Positions 26,470 to 34,691 of a stretch of 64,000 bases of DNA are shown in pieces. The DNA lies in contig CAJTQM010000008.1 in the NCBI GenBank assembly GCA_910578255.1, positions 1 to 64,000 on the forward strand, read 5' to 3'. How positions within the stretch are numbered: the stretch's first letter is position 1; each line of letters starts with the position of its first letter. Source of the stretch: an uncultured Oscillospiraceae bacterium. GTDB lineage: Bacteria > Bacillota > Clostridia > Oscillospirales > Ruminococcaceae. The notes below the pieces were generated by a model. The model was not told the DNA's origin and searched no databases. It worked only from the letters and a program-made list of their open reading frames with translations. The position numbers and the translations under genes were made by a program.

Positions 26470-28206
26470 CTATACAACCCACTCGGCGTAGGAGGCGGGC
26501 ATCCAACGCTGAATTTTTTCAATGACCTCCTTGGCGCTGACCGACTGCAAAACCTCCTCGGACAGCTGGCTGCATTTGTCGATTGAGCAAAGGGAAATCA
26601 GCCGGCGGGTCCGCAGCAGCGCCCCGGGGCTGACGCTGAAAGAACGAAGTCCCAGGCCCAAAAGCAGCGGGACAGCCAGCGGGTCGGCGGCCATTTCGCC
26701 GCAGATGCCGCATTCCTTTTGGTGGCGCGCCGCCGATTGCAGGGTATACTGGATCAGCCGCACAACGGCGGGGTCAAAGTGGTTGTACAAATAGGAGACA
26801 ACGGTGTTCAGCCGGTCTACCGCCAGCGTATACTGAGTCAGATCGTTGGTACCGATGCTGAGAAAATCCGCATGGCGGGCCAGAATATCCGCGTTTACGG
26901 CGGCGGCAGGCACCTCGATCATGGTGCCGATGGGAATCTGGGGATCATAGGCAATGCCCTGCTCGTCCAGTTCTCGTTGGATGCAGAGAATGCGGCTTTT
27001 AGCGCTTAAAAACTCCTCTAAGTTGGAAATCATAGGGAACATGACCCGCACCTTTCCAAAGGCGGAGGCCCGCAAAATCGCCCGGATCTGGGGGGTGAAC
27101 ACGTCCTCCCGATCCAGATACATGCGGATGGCCCGATATCCCATAAAGGGGTTGGCCTCTTCGACCGACGGAAAGCAGGGGAGAATTTTGTCCCCGCCCA
27201 TATCCAGTGTGCGAAAGACCACCGGTTTGCCCTGCATGGCCGTCACAATGGATTTATATAAGAAAAACTGCTCCTCCTCCGAAGGGAGCGCCTGTCTGCC
27301 CAAAAACAGAAATTCGGTTCTAAACAGACCGATTCCGTCGCAGCCAAAGCGGTTGATTTCCTCACAGGAGGAAACATCCTGCCCGTTGGCGCAAAGGCGG
27401 ACCGGCATTGGGTCGGCGGTTTGGGTCGGCTTTCCGGCAAGGCGGTCCAAAAGCTGCATGTGCCGGTCGTTGCGCTGGACCAGGCGGGTAAATTCCTCAA
27501 TCTGCTCCGCCTCAAGACCCCAGTGCAGTTCCCCGGCGTGACCGTCTAAAAAAACCTGTTCGCCGTCGGTCACCTGACTTTGGACCCCTTGACAGCCGGT
27601 GATAACCGGCACGCCGAGACTGGCGGCGATAATCGCGCTGTGGGAGGTCTGCCCTCCGGCGGTGAGAACCACCCCGGCCACCTTTCGCGGGTGCAGGCCG
27701 GTCATAACCGACGGGGGAATATCCGCGGCGATCAGGATCACCGGCAGATCGCCCAGATGGATTTCGGGAAACTCCCGGCCAAGGATGGTGCAGATCAGCC
27801 GGGCGGCCACATCCTCTAAATCGGCGATTCGCTGGCCGAAATATTCGTTGCCGATTTCGGAAAGGGTAGCGGCGTACTTGCGAAACGCCCGCAGAACCGC
27901 CGACTCCAGCGCGTAATTGTCCTGGATCTGCCGGATGATCTCCTCCTGCAGGGGCGGGTCGTGCAAAATGGCGTTGTGGGTCAGGATAATGTCCCCCCGA
28001 TCCTTGTCGCCGATGGCGTAAAAGCCGTTGGCCCGCTCGGTGTAAAAGGCGCCCAGACGGGATACGGCGTTTTGCACCGAAGCGATCTGGCGGGCCTTGG
28101 GGATGTGAAATTCCCGCCGCTTATCGGAGAAAACCGGCCAGGGCGGAATAATGCGGGCAGGCGCCAAGGCCATGCCGCGGCTAACAGGGATTCCGGTCAC
28201 TTTCAT
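26470..28206 (-). CDS. ptsI: PTS Enzyme I (phosphoenolpyruvate-protein phosphotransferase)
   Basis: 578 aa, full length. An HPr-binding helical N-terminal domain is followed by the swivelling domain with phospho-histidine motif GGQTSHSAII (His189). The usual GGRTSHTAIM is changed at two places. The C-terminal PEP-binding barrel has RTEFLFLGR, FRTLDMGGDK, GTMIEVPAA, SIGTNDLTQYTLAVDR and CGICGEMA. It takes phosphate from PEP to HPr in the cytoplasm. ATG 28206 has AAGGTGA just upstream. No HPr or EII gene is nearby in the window. It could be the cell's only Enzyme I or a second one dedicated to one system; the linked GntR-like gene favours a dedicated role (inference). Confidence 0.92.
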   Translation of the reverse strand: MKVTGIPVSRGMALAPARIIPPWPVFSDKRREFHIPKARQIASVQNAVSRLGAFYTERANGFYAIGDKDRGDIILTHNAILHDPPLQEEIIRQIQDNYALESAVLRAFRKYAATLSEIGNEYFGQRIADLEDVAARLICTILGREFPEIHLGDLPVILIAADIPPSVMTGLHPRKVAGVVLTAGGQTSHSAIIAASLGVPVITGCQGVQSQVTDGEQVFLDGHAGELHWGLEAEQIEEFTRLVQRNDRHMQLLDRLAGKPTQTADPMPVRLCANGQDVSSCEEINRFGCDGIGLFRTEFLFLGRQALPSEEEQFFLYKSIVTAMQGKPVVFRTLDMGGDKILPCFPSVEEANPFMGYRAIRMYLDREDVFTPQIRAILRASAFGKVRVMFPMISNLEEFLSAKSRILCIQRELDEQGIAYDPQIPIGTMIEVPAAAVNADILARHADFLSIGTNDLTQYTLAVDRLNTVVSYLYNHFDPAVVRLIQYTLQSAARHQKECGICGEMAADPLAVPLLLGLGLRSFSVSPGALLRTRRLISLCSIDKCSQLSEEVLQSVSAKEVIEKIQRWMPASYAEWVV

Positions 28207-28307
28207 AAGGTCACCTTCTTTGGCAGGAAAAATCATCCTATTATTCTTATTGTATCACCAGAAAGCCGGCGTGACAATGGGTTTGACGCGAAAACAGCCG
28301 CCAAAAA

Positions 28308-28338
28308 ACCGGCCCCGCTTTTGGCAGGGCCGGCAGAG
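28308..28338 (-). terminator. Terminator of ECF S-component gene
   Basis: Read on the - strand: GCCGGCCC...GGGGCCGGTTTTTT, directly after the gene ending at 28355. It separates it from ptsI. Confidence 0.8.
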
Positions 28339-28354
28339 GAAAAATCCCAATCGT

Positions 28355-28948
28355 TTAAATAGACAGATGCTGTTTTTTCAGCGCCGCCGCAATAGAAGAG
28401 TAGATCAGATTGGCCACCACCACGGCAATAAGTCCGTTGACCAGCGAAATATACCCCTTGCCCGCAACCGTCGCCCAAATGGCCGCGCTTCGGTCCACTG
28501 CCTCGCCGATGTTGGATTCCAGATACAGGGTAATGTAGGATTTGGTCATATACAGCGCCACGTAGGTCAGACATCCTGCCACCGAGGCCACCACCCGCCG
28601 CCAGATCAGCTGAAACTGCGGCAGTTCCCCGGCCCGGGTTAAAAGCTTCAAAAGTCCACCGCAGACAAAGGCCATCAGAAATTTGTTTACAAAGGTGATG
28701 ACGCATTCGGCGCCGTAGCCTGCAAAAACATCGTAGAAAAACGCGCCGATGCCCGCGGCGAACCCGCCGCCCACCGGCCCTAGCATAAAGGCGGACAGAA
28801 TGCAGAATACGTTGCCCAGGTGAATGCGGCTTTTGTCAATGCCGATGGGAATCGGGATGGAAAAATAGTTGCTGACCAGACATAAAGCCGCCATCAGGCC
28901 GATGACGACCAGTTGGCGCACCATGATTTTTTTAAGCGTTACTCCCAT
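28355..28948 (-). CDS. ECF transporter substrate-binding (S) component
   Basis: 197 aa with six hydrophobic segments. After the first helix (RQLVVIGLMAALCLVSNYF) comes KSRIHLGNVFCILSAFMLGPVGGGFAAGIGAFFYDVF, the glycine-rich pattern of vitamin-binding S-components. The C-terminal helix lies before a KK tail. It would bind a vitamin or similar micronutrient and share an energizing ECF module coded elsewhere. GGGGAGG precedes the ATG. The substrate is unknown: the leader is only about 30 nt, with no room for a vitamin riboswitch. Confidence 0.85.
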   Translation of the reverse strand: MGVTLKKIMVRQLVVIGLMAALCLVSNYFSIPIPIGIDKSRIHLGNVFCILSAFMLGPVGGGFAAGIGAFFYDVFAGYGAECVITFVNKFLMAFVCGGLLKLLTRAGELPQFQLIWRRVVASVAGCLTYVALYMTKSYITLYLESNIGEAVDRSAAIWATVAGKGYISLVNGLIAVVVANLIYSSIAAALKKQHLSI

Positions 28949-28983
28949 AGAATATACCTCCCCAAATCTTTGATTCTGCCTTT

Positions 28984-29011
28984 AGTATAGCGCGGAAGAA
29001 AAAAAGAGCAA
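28984..29011 (-). promoter_or_regulatory. Promoter of ECF S-component gene
   Basis: On the - strand TTGCTC (29006-29011), 16-bp spacer, TATACT (28984-28989). Confidence 0.55.
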
Positions 29012-29197
29012 AATCCGAGGAAAGGGTGGGCAGGAAGACATGGGTTTATGCAGAATTTCCAAAAACGCGTGGGAATAAGATGATGCATCCGTCAAAAAGC
29101 CCAAAAGCTTTTTGGCCGACGAAGCCGCGCAAAAAAACTGGCGAAAAAGAGTGACGGTTTTTGGCCGGAAAATACGGCGTGTCTTTGTGCAAAAGGG
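29012..29197. other. Intergenic region without a gene
   Basis: The space between the ECF S-component promoter and the phosphoesterase terminator. It is rich in A-runs and holds a small AAAAGC/GCTTTT inverted repeat near 29094. Short ORFs here lack ribosome sites. I see no RNA structure I can name. Confidence 0.4.
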
Positions 29198-29227
29198 AAA
29201 AAAGAGCGGGGCCCAAAGTCCCGCTCA
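29198..29227 (-). terminator. Terminator of metallophosphoesterase gene
   Basis: On the - strand GAGCGGGACTTTGGGCCCCGCTC followed by TTTTTTCCCTTTT. The stem begins at the stop codon itself. Confidence 0.8.
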
Positions 29228-29890
29228 TTCGTTTAAGGGCCAGACGGCCCGGTATACGGCGCAGTGGCGCGGCGGGATCTGCTTATCCAGATGATAACAG
29301 CCAAAAAACCAGCGGCGAAACTGCAATTTTTCTTCGATTTCGGTCAAAAATTGATTGAGGCTGTTCCCCTGCTGGACAGAGGAAAGAAAGATCTTCATGG
29401 TTTCCGAGCATTCGTGGGTCAAAACATAGTCCACCGACCAGCGAAACCGCTCCAGATTTTCCCGGGCCTCTTCCATTTGCTGGGGGTCGGGCAACTCCTG
29501 GGGAAACCACTTCTGCTGGCGGGAACGCAGTTCCTTTTCGTCGCTTTCGCCGCCGCCCATGACGAAGATCCGCTTGCCCTCGATCACATAAACCTGCCCT
29601 CGGGTCAGGTACAAAAGGTTCCCCTCAATACGGCGGACCTGGCCGCCGCCCCAATCTTCCAGTGGATACTGTTCCAACAGGTCAAAATTTTCGTGGGCGC
29701 CGTCTAAAAACAGAATCTGGTATTTTTTCTTTCCCAGCTTTTTCAGAAATTTTTTCTCTTTTGGCGTATCCTGCCAAAGAAACCCAAAATCGCCCAGAAC
29801 GATGAGCGTGTCCCCCTTTTTTAGCTGCCGGATTTCCTTAGAATTAAAGCGATCCGCATCGCCGTGCAGATCGGCGGTAACATAGACCAT
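29225..29890 (-). CDS. Calcineurin-like metallophosphoesterase
   Basis: 221 aa. Metal motifs: TADLHGD (Asp7, His9), LGDFGF (~33-38), and GAHE where GNHE is usual (~65). Later metal-binding histidines are suggested by VLTHECSE and GCYHLDK. The G-N-H-E to G-A-H-E change replaces a metal ligand or transition-state residue, so activity may be altered. Substrate unknown; many relatives act on nucleotides or phosphoproteins. The start has GGGGGA upstream. It is divergent from the D-Ala-D-Ala carboxypeptidase. Confidence 0.82.
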   Translation of the reverse strand: MVYVTADLHGDADRFNSKEIRQLKKGDTLIVLGDFGFLWQDTPKEKKFLKKLGKKKYQILFLDGAHENFDLLEQYPLEDWGGGQVRRIEGNLLYLTRGQVYVIEGKRIFVMGGGESDEKELRSRQQKWFPQELPDPQQMEEARENLERFRWSVDYVLTHECSETMKIFLSSVQQGNSLNQFLTEIEEKLQFRRWFFGCYHLDKQIPPRHCAVYRAVWPLNE

Positions 29891-29965
29891 GTTGTTTTTT
29901 GTCCCCCTTCCCCTTTGCGGAAATTGTGAATTTTTCTTTCCCGCCTTTCTCTTTTGGCGCGGGTC

Positions 29966-29974
29966 TGTTATAAT
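29966..29974 (+). promoter_or_regulatory. Extended -10 promoter of the carboxypeptidase gene
   Basis: TGTTATAAT, an extended -10 with no clear -35, about 75 bp before the start codon. Confidence 0.6.
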
Positions 29975-30048
29975 AGAAAAAAATAATGAGTTTTATTAAA
30001 GCAAGGAAATTGCTTTTTTCTATCATATCATATTTGGAGAGAATGTCT

Positions 30049-31389
30049 ATGAAAAAGTTGTCAATTTTTATGGCGGCGCTGTTTGTTTTTTTGCTGTTCG
30101 CGGGAGTCCGGCCGGCCTGGGCGGCCCCCTATACCCCCGATTTTGAGGAGACGGCCGAGGCTGTTTATATGATCAATCTGGACACGGACACGGTTGTTTT
30201 TGAAAAAAATGCCGATGAAAGACGTTCTCCGGCTTCGATTACAAAAATCATGACGATGGTGCTGGCGCTGGAAATGTGCGACGACCCGGAAAACACGCTG
30301 GTCACCGCGCCGGCCTACATCTGGAACGAATTCGAGGGGATCTCCATTTCCCACTGCGACATCAAGCGGGGGGAGACGCTGACCTTGCAGGATCTTTTAT
30401 ACGGCATGGCGCTGCAGTCGGCCAACGAGGCGGCCAACATTGTGGCGGATTATCTGGGCGGCGGAAGCATCTCGGATTTTGTGGAGTTGATGAACCAGAA
30501 GGCCAAGGAAATCGGCGCGGTCAACACCCATTTTACCAATCCCCACGGGCTGTACGGGCCGGACCACTATACCACCGCGTATGATATTTACTTAATCGCA
30601 AAATACGCGCTGGAGGTGCCGGGCTTTAAGGAATTGGTATCCACCCCCGTATACACCGCCATCCACGCGGATAAACACAGCGAGCCGCTGAACTTTTTTA
30701 CCACCAATCGGATGATGGTGAAAAACAACGATTCTTATTACGAGGGCCTTTCCGGAATCAAAACCGGTACGCTGCCGGAGTCGGGCCGATGCTTTGTCTC
30801 CACCGCTACACGAAACGGATTCACCTATCTTTTAGTGGTGCTGGGCTGCCCCGCCTACGACCAGGACGGGAACCAGCTGGCGACCAATTACGCTTTTGCC
30901 GATACAAAAAAGTTTTACGACTGGGCCTTTTCCACCTTTCGGGTCAAGACGCTGGTGGAGGAGGGGAAAATCGTCGGCCAGACCAAGCTGGAGTTGACCT
31001 GGGGAAAGGACTATCTGCTGGTGATGACCAACGGGCGCTTTACCGCGCTGCTGCCCGAGGAAATTCAGGTTTCCAGCGTGGTGACCGAGGCGGTATTCGA
31101 CGCGGAGTCGGTGCGGGCCCCGGTGAAAAAAGGCGATAAGGTCGGCTTTTTAAAACTCATCCTGGCGGGAGAAGAGGTAGGCCGGGTCGACCTGGTGGCC
31201 GCCGAGTCGGCCCAGCTAAATGAATGGATGTTTTGCCTAGACTACGTTAAGAAAATCAGCGAAACCTTTTGGTTTAAATTCGCGGTGATTTTTGTGGCGA
31301 TGCTGGTAATCGTATATGTGGTGCTGGCGATTCTGCGAAACCGCCATCGAAAGCGATACCAGAACGTCCGGCGCCGCCGCAGGCTGTAA
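30049..31389 (+). CDS. D-alanyl-D-alanine carboxypeptidase (S11, DacA/PBP5-like)
   Basis: 446 aa. A signal peptide (cleaved after AWA, residue ~25) precedes an S11 penicillin-binding domain with all three motifs: S63-I-T-K66, SAN in LQSANEAAN, and KTG in GIKTGTLPESG. A C-terminal beta domain follows, then a membrane helix (FKFAVIFVAMLVIVYVVLAIL) and a basic tail, giving a membrane anchor instead of the amphipathic helix of PBP5. It trims pentapeptides in peptidoglycan. ATG 30049 has GGAGAG at eight bases. Confidence 0.93.
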   Translation: MKKLSIFMAALFVFLLFAGVRPAWAAPYTPDFEETAEAVYMINLDTDTVVFEKNADERRSPASITKIMTMVLALEMCDDPENTLVTAPAYIWNEFEGISISHCDIKRGETLTLQDLLYGMALQSANEAANIVADYLGGGSISDFVELMNQKAKEIGAVNTHFTNPHGLYGPDHYTTAYDIYLIAKYALEVPGFKELVSTPVYTAIHADKHSEPLNFFTTNRMMVKNNDSYYEGLSGIKTGTLPESGRCFVSTATRNGFTYLLVVLGCPAYDQDGNQLATNYAFADTKKFYDWAFSTFRVKTLVEEGKIVGQTKLELTWGKDYLLVMTNGRFTALLPEEIQVSSVVTEAVFDAESVRAPVKKGDKVGFLKLILAGEEVGRVDLVAAESAQLNEWMFCLDYVKKISETFWFKFAVIFVAMLVIVYVVLAILRNRHRKRYQNVRRRRRL

Positions 31390-31414
31390 GCGGCAAAATC
31401 CGGATGCCGGCCGG

Positions 31415-31447
31415 TTATTTTCCCGCGGGAGACGGGGAAAATCCCTT
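31415..31447 (+). terminator. Possible terminator after the carboxypeptidase
   Basis: ATTTTCCC and GGGAAAAT with a 10-nt loop, then CCCTTTTC. The U-run is short and offset, so it may be weak. Confidence 0.35.
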
Positions 31448-31490
31448 TTCTCGCGGTGCGGATAAAAAAGATTGAGAGGAGTTTTTTACC

Positions 31491-32135
31491 ATGGATATGC
31501 AGGCGTTTTTTAAGCTTTCCTACGGGCTGTATGTCATCAGTGCCCGGTGGGAGGAAAAGGATTACGGATGCGTTGTCAACACCCTACAGCAGGTGACGGC
31601 CGAGCCGCCGATGCTTTCGGTGGCAGTCAACAAAAACAGCGTGACGGCCAAGGCGATTTTGTCCTCCGGGCATTTTTGCGGGGTGGCGCTGACCGAGAAG
31701 GCGGACCTGGCACTCATCGGCCCGTTTGGCTTTCAAAACAGCGAAGCGGTGGACAAATTCGCGCCCTTTTCCACCGCTCGGGACAAAAACGGCGTGCGGT
31801 ATTTAACCGAAAAGGCCGCCGCCCGCTACAGCTGCGCGGTCACCGGCACGCTGGATCTGGACACCCATATTCTAATCGTCGGCCGGGTGGAAGAGGCGGA
31901 AATTTTAAGCGCCGATCCGGTGATGACCTACGACTACTACCATCGGGTGGTAAAGGGCGGGACGCCGCCGACAGCGCCCTCTTACAAGGGAGAGACGAAA
32001 GCAGAGGAAAAATCGGCCGCAGGCGCTCGCTGGCGCTGCAAAATCTGCGGCTATATCTACGAGGGCGACCCGCTGCCGGCGGATTTTATCTGCCCGATCT
32101 GCAAAAAGCCGGCGGATCAATTCGAAAAAATCTGA
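31491..32135 (+). CDS. High-molecular-weight rubredoxin (flavin reductase-like + rubredoxin)
   Basis: 214 aa. Residues ~1-155 are an FMN-binding flavin-reductase-like domain (SYGLYVISARWEEKDYGCVVNTLQQVT). A charged linker leads to a rubredoxin domain with iron cysteines C183-K-I-C186 and C201-P-I-C204. In Moorella, the related Hrb passes electrons from NAD(P)H to a flavodiiron protein for oxygen or NO reduction. No flavodiiron gene is adjacent here. GAGAGGAG precedes the ATG. It is 28 bp before the nitrilase gene and probably co-transcribed with it. Confidence 0.92.
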   Translation: MDMQAFFKLSYGLYVISARWEEKDYGCVVNTLQQVTAEPPMLSVAVNKNSVTAKAILSSGHFCGVALTEKADLALIGPFGFQNSEAVDKFAPFSTARDKNGVRYLTEKAAARYSCAVTGTLDLDTHILIVGRVEEAEILSADPVMTYDYYHRVVKGGTPPTAPSYKGETKAEEKSAAGARWRCKICGYIYEGDPLPADFICPICKKPADQFEKI

Positions 32136-32163
32136 CGGGCCATTTTAGAAAGGGTGAAACGGG

Positions 32164-33042
32164 ATGAAACAGCTTCAGGTGGCGCTTTTGCAGCTTTTGT
32201 CCGGCACCTCGCTGGAAGAAAACCTGCAAAAGGGGTTAGAAGGCTGCCGCCGGGCAAAGGCCGCCGGGGCGGATATCGCCCTGTTCCCCGAGATGTGGAG
32301 CACAGGTTACGATATGCCAACAGATCCCCAAGGGCTGCGGGAAAAGGCGATCCCGGCGGACGGGGACTTTATACAGGCGTTTGGGCGGCTGGCCGCCCAG
32401 CTGGAAATGGCCATCGCCGTGACCTTATTAGAAAGCTGGGAGCCCTCCCCCCGCAACACGATGGTTTTATTTGACCGGCACGGAAACCGGGTACTGACCT
32501 ACGCGAAGGTCCACACCTGCGATTTTGATGTAGAAGGGCTGCTGACCCCGGGGGAGGACTTCCCGGTAGTGCAGCTGGATACGGCCGCCGGTCCGGTGCG
32601 GGTAGGCGCCATGATCTGCTATGACCGGGAATTTCCCGAAAGCGCCCGGATCCTGATGCTCAAGGGGGCGGAACTGATCCTGGTTCCCAACGCCTGCCCC
32701 ATGGAAATAAACCGTCTGTCTCAGCTGCGGGGCCGGGCGTTCGAAAATATGCTGGGGATCGCCACCTGCAATTACCCTGACGGGCAGCCGGACTGCAACG
32801 GCCATTCCTCCGCCTTTGACGGGGTGGCCTATCTGCCGGGCCAGCACGGCTCCCGGGACACCTGCGTTTTAGAGACCGGCGGCGAGGAGGGGATTTACCA
32901 GGCGGTCTTTGACCTGGAAGTCCTGCGGCAATACCGGGAAAACGAGGTACACGGCAACGCGTACCGCCATCCGGACAAATACCGGCTGCTGATCGAAGAA
33001 AGGATCCAGCCTCCCTTTTGCCGAGACGATTACCGTCCGTAG
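32164..33042 (+). CDS. Carbon-nitrogen hydrolase (nitrilase superfamily, omega-amidase-like)
   Basis: 292 aa. The catalytic triad is clear: Glu43 (LFPEMWSTGY), Lys115 (TYAKVHTCDFD), Cys152 (GAMICYDREFPES). The family hydrolyses amides or carbamoyl compounds such as omega-amides and N-carbamoylputrescine; residues around the cysteine do not settle which. AAAGGGTG precedes the ATG. The carboxy tail past the core (RHPDKYRLL...) is short. Confidence 0.88.
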   Translation: MKQLQVALLQLLSGTSLEENLQKGLEGCRRAKAAGADIALFPEMWSTGYDMPTDPQGLREKAIPADGDFIQAFGRLAAQLEMAIAVTLLESWEPSPRNTMVLFDRHGNRVLTYAKVHTCDFDVEGLLTPGEDFPVVQLDTAAGPVRVGAMICYDREFPESARILMLKGAELILVPNACPMEINRLSQLRGRAFENMLGIATCNYPDGQPDCNGHSSAFDGVAYLPGQHGSRDTCVLETGGEEGIYQAVFDLEVLRQYRENEVHGNAYRHPDKYRLLIEERIQPPFCRDDYRP

Positions 33043-33058
33043 AAACTTCCCAAAAAAC

Positions 33059-33096
33059 AACAGGCGGCGCACTCAATCGGGTGCGCCGCCTGTTTT
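33059..33096 (+). terminator. Bidirectional terminator between nitrilase and metY
   Basis: AACAGGCGGCGCAC / GTGCGCCGCCTGTT hairpin with U-runs on both strands between convergent genes. Confidence 0.88.
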
Positions 33097-33115
33097 CGGT
33101 AAGGCTTCTGCGGAT

Positions 33116-34384
33116 TTATTGGATTTTGTCCAGCGCCTGCTGGATATCCGCCAGAATGTCGTCCACATGCTCCAGCCCCACCGACAGGCGGATCATGCCG
33201 GGGGTGATGCCCGCCGCCACCAGCTGCTCGTCGGTCAGCTGCCGGTGGGTTGCGCTGGCCGGATGCAGCACGCAGGTGCGGATATCCGCCACATGCACCA
33301 CGTTGGAGGCGAGTTTCAGACTGTCCATAAACCGGATGGCGCTTTCTCGCCCGCCCTTTAAGGAGAAGGACATGACGCCGCTGCACCCGTCCGGCAGGTA
33401 TTTTTTCGCCAGCGAATGGTACGGGTCGCCGGAAAGGCCCGGATAGTTGACCGATTCCACCCGCGGGTCCGCCGCCAGAAATTCCGCCACAATCTGGGCG
33501 TTTTTGCAGTACCGCTCCATCCGGACCGGCAGCGTCTCCAGCCCCAGATTGAGCAAAAAGGCGTTGATCGCCGTGGGGTAAGCGCCGAAATCCCGCATCA
33601 GCTGGACCCGGGCCTTGGTGATATAGGCGGCCTTGCCGAAATCGTGGGTATAGCGCACCCCGTGGTAGGATTCGTCCGGCTCCACCAGTTCTGGGAATTT
33701 GCCGTTTTCCCAGTCAAAATTGCCGCTGTCCACAATCACGCCGCCCACCTGAACCGCGTGGCCGTCCATGTATTTTGTGGTGGAATGGATGACGATATCT
33801 GCGCCAAACTCGAAGGGGCGGCAAAGCACCGGCGTTGCGAAGGTGTTGTCCACCACCAGTGGGATGTGATGGGAATGGGCGACCTGGGCGAATTTTTCGA
33901 TATCGAAGACGGTCAGGGCCGGGTTGGCCAGCGTCTCGCCGAAGATCAGCCGGGTATTGGGCCGGATCTGGGCGGCAATCTCTTCGGGGGAAGCGTTGGT
34001 GTCGATAAAGGTGCATTCGATTTCCAGCCGCTTGAGGGTGACGCCAAACAGGTTGATGGTGCCGCCGTAGATGGTGGAGGCCGCCAGAAAATGGTCCCCG
34101 GCGCTGCAGATATTTAAAATGCCAATCAGCGACGCCGCCTGTCCGGAGGTGGTGCACAAGGCGCCGACGCCGCCCTCTAGCGCGGCGATTTTTTTCTCCA
34201 CCATCTCTACGGTGGGGTTGGAGATTCGAGAGTACATATGCCCCTCCACCGCCAGATCGAACAGCTGGCCGATGTGCTCGGTGGACTGGTAGCGGTAGGT
34301 GGTGCTTTGGTAGATGGGCATGGCCTGGGGCGCTCCGTTTTCCGGATCGTAGCCCTCGTGCAGGCATTTGGTTTCTATTCTCAT
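33116..34384 (-). CDS. O-acetylhomoserine aminocarboxypropyltransferase (MetY-like)
   Basis: 422 aa Cys/Met-metabolism PLP enzyme. It carries PIYQSTTYRYQSTEH, MYSRISNPTVEMVEKKIAALEGG, VDNTFATPVLCRPFEFGADIVIHSTTKYMDGH with the PLP lysine, and LHPASATHRQLTDEQLVAAGI near the end. The long form with DESYHGVRYT insertion is typical of O-acetylhomoserine sulfhydrylases that make homocysteine from sulfide. ATG 34384 is placed eight bases after GGAAAGG; ATG 34393 abuts that site. No S-box or T-box is visible in its short leader. Confidence 0.92.
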   Translation of the reverse strand: MRIETKCLHEGYDPENGAPQAMPIYQSTTYRYQSTEHIGQLFDLAVEGHMYSRISNPTVEMVEKKIAALEGGVGALCTTSGQAASLIGILNICSAGDHFLAASTIYGGTINLFGVTLKRLEIECTFIDTNASPEEIAAQIRPNTRLIFGETLANPALTVFDIEKFAQVAHSHHIPLVVDNTFATPVLCRPFEFGADIVIHSTTKYMDGHAVQVGGVIVDSGNFDWENGKFPELVEPDESYHGVRYTHDFGKAAYITKARVQLMRDFGAYPTAINAFLLNLGLETLPVRMERYCKNAQIVAEFLAADPRVESVNYPGLSGDPYHSLAKKYLPDGCSGVMSFSLKGGRESAIRFMDSLKLASNVVHVADIRTCVLHPASATHRQLTDEQLVAAGITPGMIRLSVGLEHVDDILADIQQALDKIQ

Positions 34385-34419
34385 GGGATTCATCCTTTCC
34401 GATGTATTCGCATAAGGGT

Positions 34420-34448
34420 AGTATACTGCAAATGGAAAAAAAGCGCAA
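34420..34448 (-). promoter_or_regulatory. Promoter of metY-like gene
   Basis: On the - strand TTGCGC (34443-34448), 17-bp spacer, TATACT (34420-34425). It is back to back with the + strand promoter at 34462. Confidence 0.65.
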
Positions 34449-34461
34449 TCGGGAAAAATTT

Positions 34462-34490
34462 TTGCCAGGGTCCGCCGGATATGCTATAAT
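34462..34490 (+). promoter_or_regulatory. Divergent promoter, + strand
   Basis: TTGCCA (34462-34467), 17-bp spacer, TATAAT (34485-34490). Transcription would start about 195 nt before the next gene, leaving a long leader. Confidence 0.65.
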
Positions 34491-34496
34491 CTACTT

Positions 34497-34691
34497 TGCC
34501 GGCAGTTTTCTCACCGGCCGGGACCCGCCGTTTCCCTAAAATCGCGCAATGCCGCCTTTTTGGAAGAAATTTGCCCTTTTCGGTGAGGCCACTGTTTGAT
34601 AAAATGACCATAAAGGCCGGGACCGGCGATCCCGACTTCTTTTCATTCGGATAAAATGTCCCTATTTTCTTGCAAAGGCGGAAAGTTCCTG
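34497..34691 (+). other. Long untranslated leader with inverted repeats
   Basis: Nearly 200 nt between the promoter and the ATG at 34692 with no ORF of note. CTCACCG (near 34511) can pair with CGGTGAG (near 34580), and GGGACCGGCGATCCC forms a second hairpin near 34620. It does not match any riboswitch I know. It could be a structured leader or just spacer. Confidence 0.35.

Noticed and set aside
28949..29045. Vitamin riboswitch before the ECF S-component
   Set aside because: The promoter lies about 30 nt from the start codon, leaving no room for an aptamer.
34385..34450. S-box or T-box before metY
   Set aside because: The promoter is only ~30 nt upstream of the start codon and no aptamer blocks are present.
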